The translations under genes were made by a program, and so were the position numbers. From the NCBI GenBank assembly GCA_026214975.1, contig CM047814.1, positions 17,817,541 to 17,881,540 on the forward strand: DNA of 64,000 nucleotides, written 5' to 3'. The notes beneath the pieces were generated by a model. The model did no database searches. It saw only the letters and a program-made list of their open reading frames with translations, and was not told the origin of the DNA. Below are positions 11,803 to 22,621 of this stretch, one piece after another. This stretch comes from Gentiana macrophylla (taxonomy: Eukaryota; Streptophyta; Magnoliopsida; Gentianales; Gentianaceae). Numbering within the stretch: position 1 is the stretch's first letter; the number at the start of each line of letters is the position of its first letter.

Positions 11803-12671
11803 TCACCATGGCGAGGTATTACTGGGTCTCACTGGGGATAAAGCGAGGTTTGCATCCCAAAGATACCGCTTTCCTTGATGAGGTCCAAAGACATATTTCC
11901 TTTGAGAGATAGAGATACCCTGGTTGTTTCTTGCAATTTCCATACCAAGGAAGTATTTAAGATAGCCCAAATCCTTGACTTGAAAAACCTTTGCCAGTAG
12001 AGTCTTCAAATTCTGGATCTCAGTAGAGTCATCACCAGTGAGGATGATATCATCCACATATACAATAAGAATAGATCTTTTCTTGCTAATGGTCTTGATA
12101 AACATGGTGTGATCTGAGTTGCATTGATGATATCCAAGGCTTTAACCACGAGTAGTGAGTTTCCCAAACCAGGCTCTTGGGGATTGCTTTAGGCCATATA
12201 GAGATTTCCTCAATTTACAAACCTTTCCTTGAGTGTGAGGATTGGTAAAACCAGGAGGTACATTCATATAGACTTCCTCAGTAAGGTCACCATTTAGGAA
12301 AGCATTCTTGATATCCAATTGGTGGAGAGGCCAGTCAAGTTGGACAGCAAGTGAGATCAGTACCCTGACAGTGTTTAACTTTGCCATAGGTGCAAAGGTC
12401 TCTTTGTAGTCAAGTCCATATGTTTGAGTGAATCCCCTTGCAACCAGTCTAGCTTTGTATTTGTCAATAGTACCATCAGCATTGTACTTGATAGTGAACA
12501 TCCACTTACAGCTGACTGTCTTCTTTCCATGTGGGAGAGTGGTGAGGTCCCAGGTAGGTTGTCAAGGAGAGCAGTCATTTCAGTTTTGACAGCTGCCTTC
12601 CACTTATCATGTTGGAGAGCTTCCTGTATATTCTTAGGAATAGAGTGAGTATCCAAATCATGTGTAAACAT
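11803..12671 (-). pseudogene. Copia reverse transcriptase domain
   Basis: The N-terminal part has YKARLVARGFTQ, DYKETFAPMAKL and DIKNAFLNGDL. Then come GLKQSPRAWF and, after a frame break near 12105-12142, the catalytic YVDDIILTGDD and KDLGYLKYFLGMEI. All hallmark Copia RT motifs can be read, but in three ORF pieces (12375-12671, 12142-12501, 11803-12105). Confidence 0.92.
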
Positions 12672-12781
12672 GGCAAAAGCAGGTGATAACTGATCATAAG
12701 ATAAATAATTATGAATAGAATGATCAGTAGTGCAAGATCTCTTTCCCTTCCTAATAGCAATAGGTCTATCATCAATGTCAC

Positions 12782-12965
12782 AGTCGCCGAGAGTCGATGG
12801 GTTCTTTGAGCATCGATGAGGGCTCTGGGTCGATGAGCTCTTGTTCGAAAGGTTCTTTGAGGATCGTGAAATTTCTTGAGAGTCGATGAGTCTTGAGGTT
12901 CGATCCTTTGAGAATCGATGAGTTCTTTGAGGTTAAGAGTTTCCTTTGAGGAACGGATTTAGGTC
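12782..12965. repeat. Imperfect TTTGAG-ATCGATGAG repeats in the IN-RT linker
   Basis: Words such as TTCTTTGAG(G/C)ATCG and GAGTCGATGAG recur five to seven times in about 180 bases between the integrase and RT coding regions, in the normally variable linker of a Copia polyprotein. Confidence 0.65.
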
Positions 12966-12996
12966 AATTTCAATCGAGTTTCCATCGGTGATCGCC

Positions 12997-13780
12997 TCAG
13001 TGGACTTTCTTTGTAGTAGGAGTTCTTTCAAAGAATTTTACATCCATAGAATTGTAAAATCTCTTTTCAGAAGGAGAATAACACCTGTAACCTTTCCTGT
13101 CCTTTGTATATCCTAGGAAAATGCACTTGTGAGCTTTGGGATCAAGTTTGCTTCTGTGTTGGGCATGGATATAAACAAATACAGTGCAACCAAAGATTTT
13201 TGGAGGTAATTGGGAAATAAGATGAGGGCAGGAGTGTGTGGTCAAGAGGGTTTGGATAGGAGTTTTGAAGCCTAACACTCTGCTGGGAAGTATGTTGATT
13301 AAGTAAGTGGCAGTTAATATAGCTTCACCCCACATATACTTTGGAACATGTGTGGTGAACATGATTGATCTAGCCATCTCAAAGAGTGCTGTTCTTTCTC
13401 TCAAGAACCCCATTTTGTTGAGGTGTTTCCACACAACTACTGATATGGACAATCCCCTTATTAATCAAGAAATTACTGAGGTTAGACTCATAGTACTCAA
13501 GTGCATTATCAGTCTTTAAGATCTTGATCTTAGTGTCAAATTAAGTAGAGATCATGTTGTAAAATTCCTGAAAAATTGTTCCAACATCAGATTTATCCTT
13601 CATTAAAAACAACCATGTGTTCCTAGTATGATCATCAATGAAAGTGACAAACCACCTTTTTCCTGTTATACTTTTTACTCTTGAAGGTCCCCATACATCA
13701 CTATGAATTAAAGTGAAAGGTGTGGATGGCACATAAGGCGATTTGGTATATCTGATTTGGTAAGTTTGGCAAATTGGCAA
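12997..13780 (-). pseudogene. Copia integrase domain
   Basis: The upstream ORF (13541-13780) has FTLIHSDVWGPS and WFVTFIDDHTRNTW, carrying the first catalytic Asp. The downstream ORF (12997-13452) has the region after the catalytic Glu, VVWKHLNKMG then ATYLINILPSRVLG and KCIFLGYTKDRKGYRCY. A break near 13452-13541 disrupts the segment with the second Asp and the Glu. Confidence 0.88.
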
Positions 13781-13979
13781 ATATCACATTGAAGATCATT
13801 GACATTACATCCTTTAAATAATTCAGGAATTACAGACTTCAAATAACCAAAACTTGGATGTCCTAGTCTATAATGCCATAACATGATATTGTCTACGGTT
13901 GAAGTGCAGTCTCTGAGGCGATTCGATCTTCAATCTTACATCTTGGCGAGGTTGACCACATACAATCTCGAGCGAGGGT

Positions 13980-14255
13980 TTAGCCCTCCCAATCACTTCT
14001 GTGAAGAAGGGTCTGGAAAGTGCACCGATTCTTATTAAAAACAACAATCCAATTCAAATCTTTTGCTAGTCTCTTGTGAGATATGAGATTGCAGTCTAAG
14101 TTTGGAACAAATAGGACATCCTTTAGGCATATCTTATTAGTGAGTTTAATGGTTCCAAAACCTTTTGCACACGAGATAGATCCATCAATGATCTTAACTT
14201 TGTGAATTTGATGACGTGGCATAAGTTGAGTTATGAGGTTTTTATTGCCAGTCAT
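13980..14255 (-). pseudogene. Copia protease/GAG-pre-integrase region fragment
   Basis: This resembles the region after the protease active site: KVKIIDGSISCAKGFGTIKL followed by LKDVLFVPNLDCNLISHKRL, typical of Copia polyproteins. The active-site D-S/T-G segment lies just upstream in a disrupted frame. Confidence 0.75.
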
Positions 14256-14593
14256 ATGGGAGGAGGCCCAGAATCAACAATCCATGTTTCATTACTAATA
14301 GAAGAGTAGAATTTACCGCACTAGCTTTGAGTAGCTATGTCAAGAGAGGACTACCTTCTTTTGTTGGGTGAGGAAAGCTTTGAATGCATCAAACCGAGCA
14401 TTCACTTGTTATCATTCTCCTCTTCATTGACATGCCTCGCTACGACTTTCCCTGGTAGGCCTGGAGGAGTTAGGCTTGCCATGTAGCTTCGGCAAGTGTC
14501 CTTGGTGTGATTTTGCGTTTGCGGTGCTCACGAGAACTACTTTCCGATTCTATCGGTAGGCTTCCTGGATGTCTCAAGTACCTCGGCCAGGCT

Positions 14594-15208
14594 TCACGGC
14601 GGTCGGCCAGGTAGCACTTTCGGCGAGGTTGTCGGCAGGGAGTTCGTTGACATCACTTTCCTCCTGCATTCCTCATGTTTGACCTCAGCAAACATGGATT
14701 TGAGATTGGGGAGAGGTTTTGTGGCAAGGATTCTTCCTCTAACATCATCAAGAGTAGGATTCGATCCAAGAAGAAATTTGAATACTCTTTTTTTCTCAAT
14801 AATGTCCTTATAAAGGGCAGCATCCTTAACATCATTCCAGGGGTGAGTTTCCAACATATCTAGGTGTTGCCATGCCCTTGATAGTTGGTTGAAGTATTGA
14901 GTTACAGACATATCCTCTTGCCTGCAATTTTGGATTTGAGCTTCAAGATCATAGACCTCAGATGTATTGTCCTTTTTTGAGTAAAGGTCTCTGGCATTGT
15001 CCCAGATTTCCTTTGCAGTATCATACATCATGAAGTTCTCACTGATCTCTTTTGTCATTGACCTCATGAGGATGGTCATGACTTGGTTATTTTTTGTATC
15101 CCATGCTTCAAACTTGGGGTCAGTTTCAGCAGGGGCAGGTTTGGAACCAGACAAATATCCCATCTTGCTCTGGCCTAAGATATACATTTTCATAGATCTT
15201 GACCACAA
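14594..15208 (-). pseudogene. Copia gag (UBN2-type)
   Basis: This ORF of about 204 codons starts MWSRSMKMYILGQSKMGYLSG and includes FEAWDTKNNQVMTILM, the W-x-x-A-x-D-LYSKKDN motif and a YFNQLSRAWQHLDM segment, all standard for UBN2 gag. A degraded zinc-knuckle-like segment may follow near 14480-14530, out of frame. Confidence 0.88.
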
Positions 15209-15391
15209 GCAGTAGTTGTTGCCATCAAGTCGTGATTTGTAAAAGAGTGGTTTTCAAAGTGACCCAGAGTCCACTGAGGCGTATTTGGGACTCAACTGAG
15301 GGTGATGAAGCTTCAGATAATGAAGACATTCTTGATTCAGCAGGGTACTGAGAATTTGCAGTGGATTCAGGAGTTTAAGTCTCTGATACCA

Positions 15392-15715
15392 TGAAGAGAG
15401 TTTGAGAAAGTAAATTATACTTGAGTAAACTTCAACTTGTTTATTCATGTTGAAAGAATGAGTATAAATAGATACAAGAGAGGATCCTAGCTAGTAAAGT
15501 AAAAGTAACTAGAGCCGGCTAGAATAAATGCTAGAGTCGGCTATGTATAAGCTATTACATAATAGGACAAAAGATAGTTACTTTATGACTTTTAGGACAT
15601 ATTAATTGTTTATTTAATACAATTAATATATATGTCTCTTTGATACATAATCAACATGTTACAATGTAACGTGTTCAATATAATATTATGTAATATTAAC
15701 CATAATATTTCCACA
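15392..15715 (-). repeat. 5' LTR of nested Copia
   Basis: Near-identical to 10780-11099. Visible differences are GAGTCGGC for GAGTTGGC, an extra TATA in the ATTAATATATATGTC tract, and ATAATCAAC for ATAAGTAAC. The adjacent CTCTGATACCA is the complement of the primer site. Confidence 0.93.
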
Positions 15716-15721
15716 CATATA

Positions 15722-16190
15722 CATAAGGCGTTGCTAGTTAGACGGTATTTGGAACCGATAAACTAGTGGGAGCCTTAGTCTTATGATTTGTTGTTTTTTT
15801 GAATCATTAGAAATGTGTAATGGATCACACAAGAGTTTTTCCATTGGAAAAACAAGAATAAAGCGTTGCTAGTTAGACAGTATTTGGAACTGATAAACTA
15901 GTGGGAGCTTAGTTCTGGAGATTTTATAATCTTTGAAACATCATGAACACAAAGATTGCTAGTTAGACGAAGATTTGGAACTGATAAACTAGTGGGAGCT
16001 TAGTTCTAGGTGATGTTCTAATCTTTGAAAAATCATAAATACAAAGTGTTTCCAGTTAGACGGTATTTGGAACCGATAAACTAGTGAGAGCTTTATTATG
16101 ATCTCTCAAACCTTTCAAACAAAGTGTTGCTAGTTAGACGGTATTTGGAACCGATAAACTAGTGGGAGCTTTGGTCTTATGATTTGTCGA
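15722..16190. repeat. Five tandem ~78-136-base repeats in the retrotransposon interior
   Basis: GCTAGTTAGACGGTATTTGG followed by AACCGATAAACTAGTGGGAGC starts near 15731, 15866, 15956, 16047 and 16128, with variable linkers. Each unit contains AGTGGGAG, the core of the element's polypurine tract. Confidence 0.9.
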
Positions 16191-16311
16191 TTAGAAAAAT
16201 CGATAGTCCAAGCAAGTAACACTGAACATCCCACAGTTCAAGAATAGAGTCTACTCGAACGAACTGCTAGTTCAAGACTGTTTCCATTTAAGGAAAGTCG
16301 AGAATGGGAAA

Positions 16312-19300
16312 GACTACAACAAAAAGGACTTATCGCGGCGTGTAAAACTGCTATTGGCAGCACACATTGCGCGCTGCAAAGTTCAATGCCGCTAAAAGTG
16401 CAAGGCATTCTGCGGCACGCACTTGCGCGCTGCCAATGCTATTATTGACAGCTTACTTCGTGCGCCGCTAATGCAGTTATTGAGAGCTTACTTTGCGCGC
16501 TGCACATATTATTATTAACATCTTACTTATGCACGCTACCGAAATGATTGTTATATTAAAAGCGTCGTGCATAAGTGCGCTGCGGCTAAGTTTTTATTTA
16601 AAAAAAAAAACTTATTTACCTAATACAAAACCAATACACAAAATATTTTCAATAATACACAACTCAATACCCGATAAGTCCACTAAAAAAATACAATTAG
16701 AAGTGCCGAAACAATCGAAATACACCATCACATGGGAAGATGTAATACATTTAGACAAATTTACGTAAGCATATAATAGTCCTACTAAATCAAACACATT
16801 ATATAAAGAACTATGACAATACATTAAAAGAAGAATTTGCCTCCACTTTGTCTTTATAAAACATACCCCATGTTCATCAATCATCACCAGTTGTATTGAA
16901 ATCTCTAACAAATAATGTCGAGGACCAGCTCCTTTCTGATATATCTTGCAATTCAAACAAAAACACAATTAGTCACTAATTTTCTATTCAAATTTACTTA
17001 TGACTATAACACAAAGGTTAGGGAGACCTGCTCTGCAGTGTATAAGCTCTCCTTTCAACGACAAAATAAAGTTTCACAGCACGACCCACTTGATTCAATC
17101 TGAGAGGAAAAGCTAAACTAGTATGAAGATGTTCTAGTTAAAGCAGAACTAAACAGAACAACCAAAAACCAGTCAATCCACCATAACATGACTATACACA
17201 CTTTCAAGAGTTATCACAAGAAGCTAAAAACAAATTATCTAAAACATGTACACTGTATTTTATTGAAAGCACAAATGCATGAAAAAAGAACTTATAAGTA
17301 CATCATAAGTCCCACACCACAGATTTTTGTCCAGTTTTTTGTTTTTTTTGCCAATGTTCAAATCACCAATTCATGAATACAATAAGTTACATGTGAAAAA
17401 TACCTTATTAGTAGAATAGGAGATGATCCACCAACCTTAGGCTCAATCAGACACAGAAAAAGCAAAGTACCAAGAGTTCAATCTAATCAGAGTGCAAATA
17501 TTATTTTGAACCAAATACAAATACCTTAGCACATGGAAACATATTCTATTACTCAGAATACAAGTGTACGAAAAGTTGTAATCACTTGCAAGTGACTTTT
17601 TAAGCTAAGACACAAATTTAATAAGAAAACAAAACAAAGATGTGAAAGATACCAAAAAAATCACCAATACAGTAGTTTGAATAAAGTCAAATACATTACT
17701 TGGAACCCGATTTGAAGAATGTGACTCAGAAATACTTATCAAGCAAGTATAGGTAAATTTCAAGTACAATCAGAATTCGAATTTAGACATCAAGAAAGTT
17801 AGGAAAACACCTAACGAACACAAACTACCTCACCTGCTAGCCATCCATAAGCAAAGTTTCTAAAACTATAACATGTTTACTTATAAATTGTTACTTGAAA
17901 AAACCATAGCTTCTCCAGCACTTCAAGAGGATCTAATATGGGAACGTATGCATCCAAAGAAATCATAGAGTAAGATGAAGAACAAGTTTCATTATGTTTT
18001 ATTATTTTTCAACAAAATATACTAGGCTTTCTTGTGAATCATTGTCTTGTAATGTCGGCTTAATCTACTACTGATTAAATACCAAGCAGTTTGTATGCAA
18101 AGGCACAACCAAAAGGCGAGGCTCGATAGTCCAAAGAGGTTGACTCAATCTCAACTATCATGAGCCTACAACAGAGACAAAAAAACTAAAGAAAACATGT
18201 TCCAAAAAGTTTCATAGTGTAGACCGCCAAGGCATAATCACAACGCCTTACATTTCCTATAAGAAAATAACCAACACATATTTAAAAGTATTGAAAAAAA
18301 TAACATGAAAGACATCAATTTGATTTACAACTTCAATCTTCTACTTACTTAATAAATCAAACATATAATGTACCAAAAGGCAACTACTCGATTGAAAAGA
18401 GAGGAACCAAGATCCGCATTAAAAGCCAAATGTTGAAAATATGGTACCTATATGATATGTTTTGTTGCGGTATAATTGATGATGCGTGTCGGCAAAAGGC
18501 AAGACCGACCCTCAAAATGGGAACAATCTGCAAAGAGAAACGAGTTGAAAAGGAAAGATTATGATACAACAACTTTAAATTTACAAGATTTTGCAAGCAC
18601 AAACTATATATAATCCAACAAAAATGTTAAATCCTCGCAAATAAAAGCAGAAGAAGGCGTATACAGCTCCGCTTAATACATCAAATTAGCTGCACATTTT
18701 CCGTTAAAATTGATTCACTAAATGACAGCCCAAATCAATTCAAAGTCCTAACTATTGGTGAATGTTTACAGCGAAAAGACTAAAACAACCTCAATAGGTT
18801 CTCTTGGGTCAATAAATTCCACCGATGCAACTCCAAGTGGTGACTGAATCCCTCGTGTGATCGTTAGCTGCTAGATAAAGCAGTGAAAGTGTAAGCCAGC
18901 CATGACATGGTGAAGAATACAAAAATACATAAAATATCACAACAAATCTATTATCGGATAGCATGAGACAGAGGAGTTAATCCTCTGATAACTCTCGGTT
19001 AATACTCACTTGAAATATCCTTTTTGCAAATTGAAAAGAGAGCATGTACAGTGCATCAAAAGAAAAGCACATGTGTGACAAATCCTCACTAGCACATCAT
19101 CATTGACCGAAAAGAAAGAAAATGGGGTTGAATGTGACAACATTCAAACAAGGCATCCTAACAAAGCTACTGCTTTCGAAAGGGGAAATGGGAGAATTCA
19201 TAAATAAAAAGTAAATCCAATAATCACACACTGAGACTAACACGTTGAAGATCCGCTTTCCAGTACCCACATATAGATTCTGAGCGAGAGGTATTTTACA

Positions 19301-19846
19301 ATAATAATAATAACTCAGCAACAATAAATCAAAAATACCCAAATCCTAATAAAATCAGAAGAAATTCTGAGAAGGAAAATTACAAATTAACCTATTCAAT
19401 AGAAAATAAGTAGAGGCCTGATGCGGTGGAGGAGAAGGGCGACGCCGGAGGGAGGAGCCGATGAGGTGGAGGAGAAGAAGAATAGCTTCTATTCGATGCA
19501 GAGAAGGCAAAAGGGGTTTTTTTTTGAGTGAAATAAGAATAGAAGGGTGAAATAAAAAAGAGGGGTTTTTTGTTTTAGCCGGGAAATTTTGTAGATCGCG
19601 GGGAACGAAAAGTGTCAATCGAAGCATTCAGGAACACGTTGCCATTGTTTTATGTTTTCTTGCAGCACGTCTAACAGGCTTCTATATCTTCGATTTTTTT
19701 GCGGCAAACGTGGTACGACGCCTATAAAAATTTTGCACTTATCCGCAGCGTGAATTTAATAGCATGCTGCAAAATGTTGAATTCGCAGCGTGTTTTCAAT
19801 GCACGCCGCTAATATCACGCTGCCAAAAGCCAATTTCCTTGTAGTG
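16312..19846. mobile_element. Non-autonomous CACTA-like element (3.5 kb)
   Basis: The right end is ...TTCCTTGTAGTG; its complement CACTACAAGGAAATTGGC pairs with left end GACTACAACAAAAAGGACTT. Subterminal GCGGCGTG and GCGCGCTGC words occur inward of both ends (16335-16590, 19680-19825). A clear 3-base duplication was not found (AAA on the left, TTA on the right) and the first left base is altered. The interior has no transposase; a CT-rich leader-like stretch on the minus strand (19355-19627) might be a captured transcript start. Confidence 0.72.
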
Positions 19847-22535
19847 TTAATGTTTATACGTGTTAGTCATCCAAACTAAGTAGTTTTAAGGCTAACCCGA
19901 AAAATTAATGAATTGGAAATTAGAGGATAAGAAAAGTGATTTCAGATCACTGACCAATGCATCCTTAGCAATTTTCTCAAAAGCAAAGTTCTTTGGAAGA
20001 ACTAGGTAGCTTTGCATTAAACGATAAATAAAATAGACAACGGACAGTTATTTCAGATAGACTAGTGGGAGTGATATAAGGAAATGAATCTCGGATTCAA
20101 TTCTTGAGTATCACAGAAAATTCATTTTCTGTTTTCGGATTCGTTGGAACGAACGTATTCATTTTCAATAGGATAATTTGTTTGTCTTATTGACAATAAA
20201 TATAACATTCGTAGCACGAACCCAAGACTCAGATTTTTGTTTGATAAAGTCAGAACCATTAAGAAATGCTGAATAGGTATATGTAACACATCTTAAACTA
20301 TATAAACGCAAATGGTGTCCGTATTTTGATACACGCTTCTTCCCATTCTATTAATTAGTGCATATTCCCTAAAGACAAGATCTGAAGACTGGCTTAGGGT
20401 GATTCCTATTTCCCAGTCAAAGGAACACTGTCTCAAATGAACAATGCCTAAGTTTCCTTTCAATCAGGAAAGGGTAATAGATTTAAAGAAGTTACACAGC
20501 CTGTTCATATCGACCTTCGGGGTCATATGAAAGATACAGGCTAGTCGGAGCTTCTGAGTAGTGACATGTTGTCTGATAACTACTCGAAACTCCAGTAAGT
20601 TTATCCAAAATATTTGGAGGAATCTCTGATTTCACCAGAGATAGAGTATTCCATACTTAGAAATAGGTTATTGCGTAGTCTTTAGGACTGATGCTCGGCC
20701 TGCCTCCCAGTGGAATGTTTTCACTAAGGGATACACCATAAATTTGCTTTACATAGTTATTGATGTGCTACGATACGCTGTTGAACTCATTTAAGATATT
20801 GGTTGCAAAATAACGGTTTACGTTGTAATGAAAAACCAAGAAGTCTACTTAAAAGATGCCTACGCATTTGTGGATAAGGAGTGAATTCGGTTCACCCCAC
20901 TTCCGTAAATAGAGGCATTTAGCACCGAGTGCTTGAAGGTTGGACTGGAAATTTTGCGTGCACGTTCAGGGCATGAAGTATCTTAATGCATTGAGTAAAG
21001 GTTGGTTATAAAACTCGTAAAATCAGAGAACGACGGTGATACTGTCAAACTCGGTCTGATAGAGTCTATAAATAACAACCTTAGATCTTGAAGTGTTTGT
21101 ACTCAAGATGTTACTAACTGATGTGTTCAGTCCACATCCAACACCGGCAGTTGGTGATAACACTAAAAAGAACTACTAAACTAGATCAGTATATCAATCC
21201 ACCCCGAACGCAGTGGGAGTATGGTTTGTCCATTACCCATTACAGGACATTATGGTCTATAGGGTAGATTGATGACCTATAATCCTTCGTGGACTGTATA
21301 GGATCCTGATCATAGAGGTTGGTTTAAAAGTCATAACCCTATGAATGGAGTATGATACTCCAATTCTGTTGAAACTCTTGTAGAACCACCTGAGTATCTC
21401 AGGCCCAGTGGGAGTAATTGGAACTACACGGAGAAGAGTCGATTGAATAGGAAAGTTTAACTTTCATAGCAAAGCTGAGTAATTTAGGGGTGATTCCTTA
21501 AAAGGTAGAGAGTTAACCAGACCGTGATCTCTCTTATCACTCAGTCTTGTCAGAGAGCGGGAAATGGGTGTGATTCCCTAAGACTTTCTTGCCGAACAAC
21601 GGAATCTGAATTCATTCAGAACATAAGGGTTTTTAGCTAAGAACAAATAATGGATTCGTTAAAACGCAGAAAATAAGGGTGATTCCCTAAGACTTTTTTG
21701 CGAGACTAACGGTATCTTAATTTATTCAGAAAGAACCTTTGGCAGGATGCCTGCCATAGCTTATATCCTTCGGGGATTAAAGCAAACCTTTAGGTCATTT
21801 CAAAGTCATATATTTTAATATGTGGACTTGACCAGAATGTTGATAAGTCTTTTGTAGACAGGGCATCCATATTAGTAAAGTAGTATGTAGATTAGTGTTT
21901 ATGAATGGTAACACTGAAACAGTTGGAAACAACATGGGTGTGTTATCTGAAGTCAGAGTCTGACATGCCATCGGGTTCATTCTAAAGGATTTGATTCGCT
22001 CAAATTCACAAGAATCGATCATTGGAAATCCCATCCATTCACTTGGTTAAGATATTCTTGCATTTATGCAGCATTCAACGATGTAGTCTACCCTACCTCT
22101 CACGAATGATTATCTAAACCTGCGGATGAATACGAAATGGGATGTTTAGTGAATCCTCAAGTATCTTCGGGAGAATAAAGAATAATATGCTAGTATATTC
22201 AGGTGCGAACTAGAATATAAGTGATGACACTGATTCTGACTTTAGTTCAGATGAAGGATGATGGTTAAGTCGATTTCGTCCTTAGTGTTGAATCAAAGGC
22301 ATATTGAAATCGTACCACCGGATTAGATGGAAAGGCGACGTTTCGATCCCAAAGATTGACTCAAGCCGTTAACCTACCTGATCAGTGTACCATGTCACAT
22401 GGTATTCGGATTCTAAGTACGCGCCGGGTCACTGACCTACCCTGAGGCGGCACACTCCGGTCGTGCTTGGAAGGATGAATTACTAAGATCCGCTTGGAGG
22501 GTACAGATTTGAGGGATACGTCTCACTTGTTTTGA
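19847..22535 (+). pseudogene. Heavily decayed Copia pol-like region of the large retrotransposon
   Basis: No ORF survives, but short translated matches follow Copia order: a pre-integrase/integrase-like PVHIDLRGHM near 20500, an RT-tail-like IGNNMGV near 21925, and ILKYLRRIKNN then DTDSDFSSDEG (RNase H) near 22150-22260. These were read by eye across stops and frameshifts, so the assignment is tentative. It suggests the element descends from a coding Copia. Confidence 0.45.
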
Positions 22536-22621
22536 GCAAGTGGGAGAATGTTGTAGATATAGATAAATAAGGGTGTGCTCTAAAACAATTAATCCACTTC
22601 CCTTTCGTGCAAGTGGGAGAT
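22536..22621 (+). promoter_or_regulatory. Duplicated polypurine-tract motif before the 3' LTR
   Basis: CAAGTGGGAGAATGTTG (about 22538) is repeated as CAAGTGGGAGATTGTTG at about 22611, the second directly adjoining the LTR start TGTTGGG. The second is the expected plus-strand priming site. Confidence 0.7.

Larger units (their letters stand above)
10780..15715 (-). mobile_element. Ty1/Copia retrotransposon, nested, minus strand
   Basis: The LTRs are 10780-11099 and 15392-15715 (320 and 324 bases), differing at only a handful of sites. They are flanked by the target duplication CATAT at 10775-10779 and 15716-15720. The primer site, read on the minus strand as TGGTATCAGAG, is next to the 5' LTR at about 15382-15392. 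The domain order gag, protease region, integrase, RT, RNase H is Copia-type. Stops and frameshifts divide the polyprotein, so the copy is young but dead. Confidence 0.95.
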
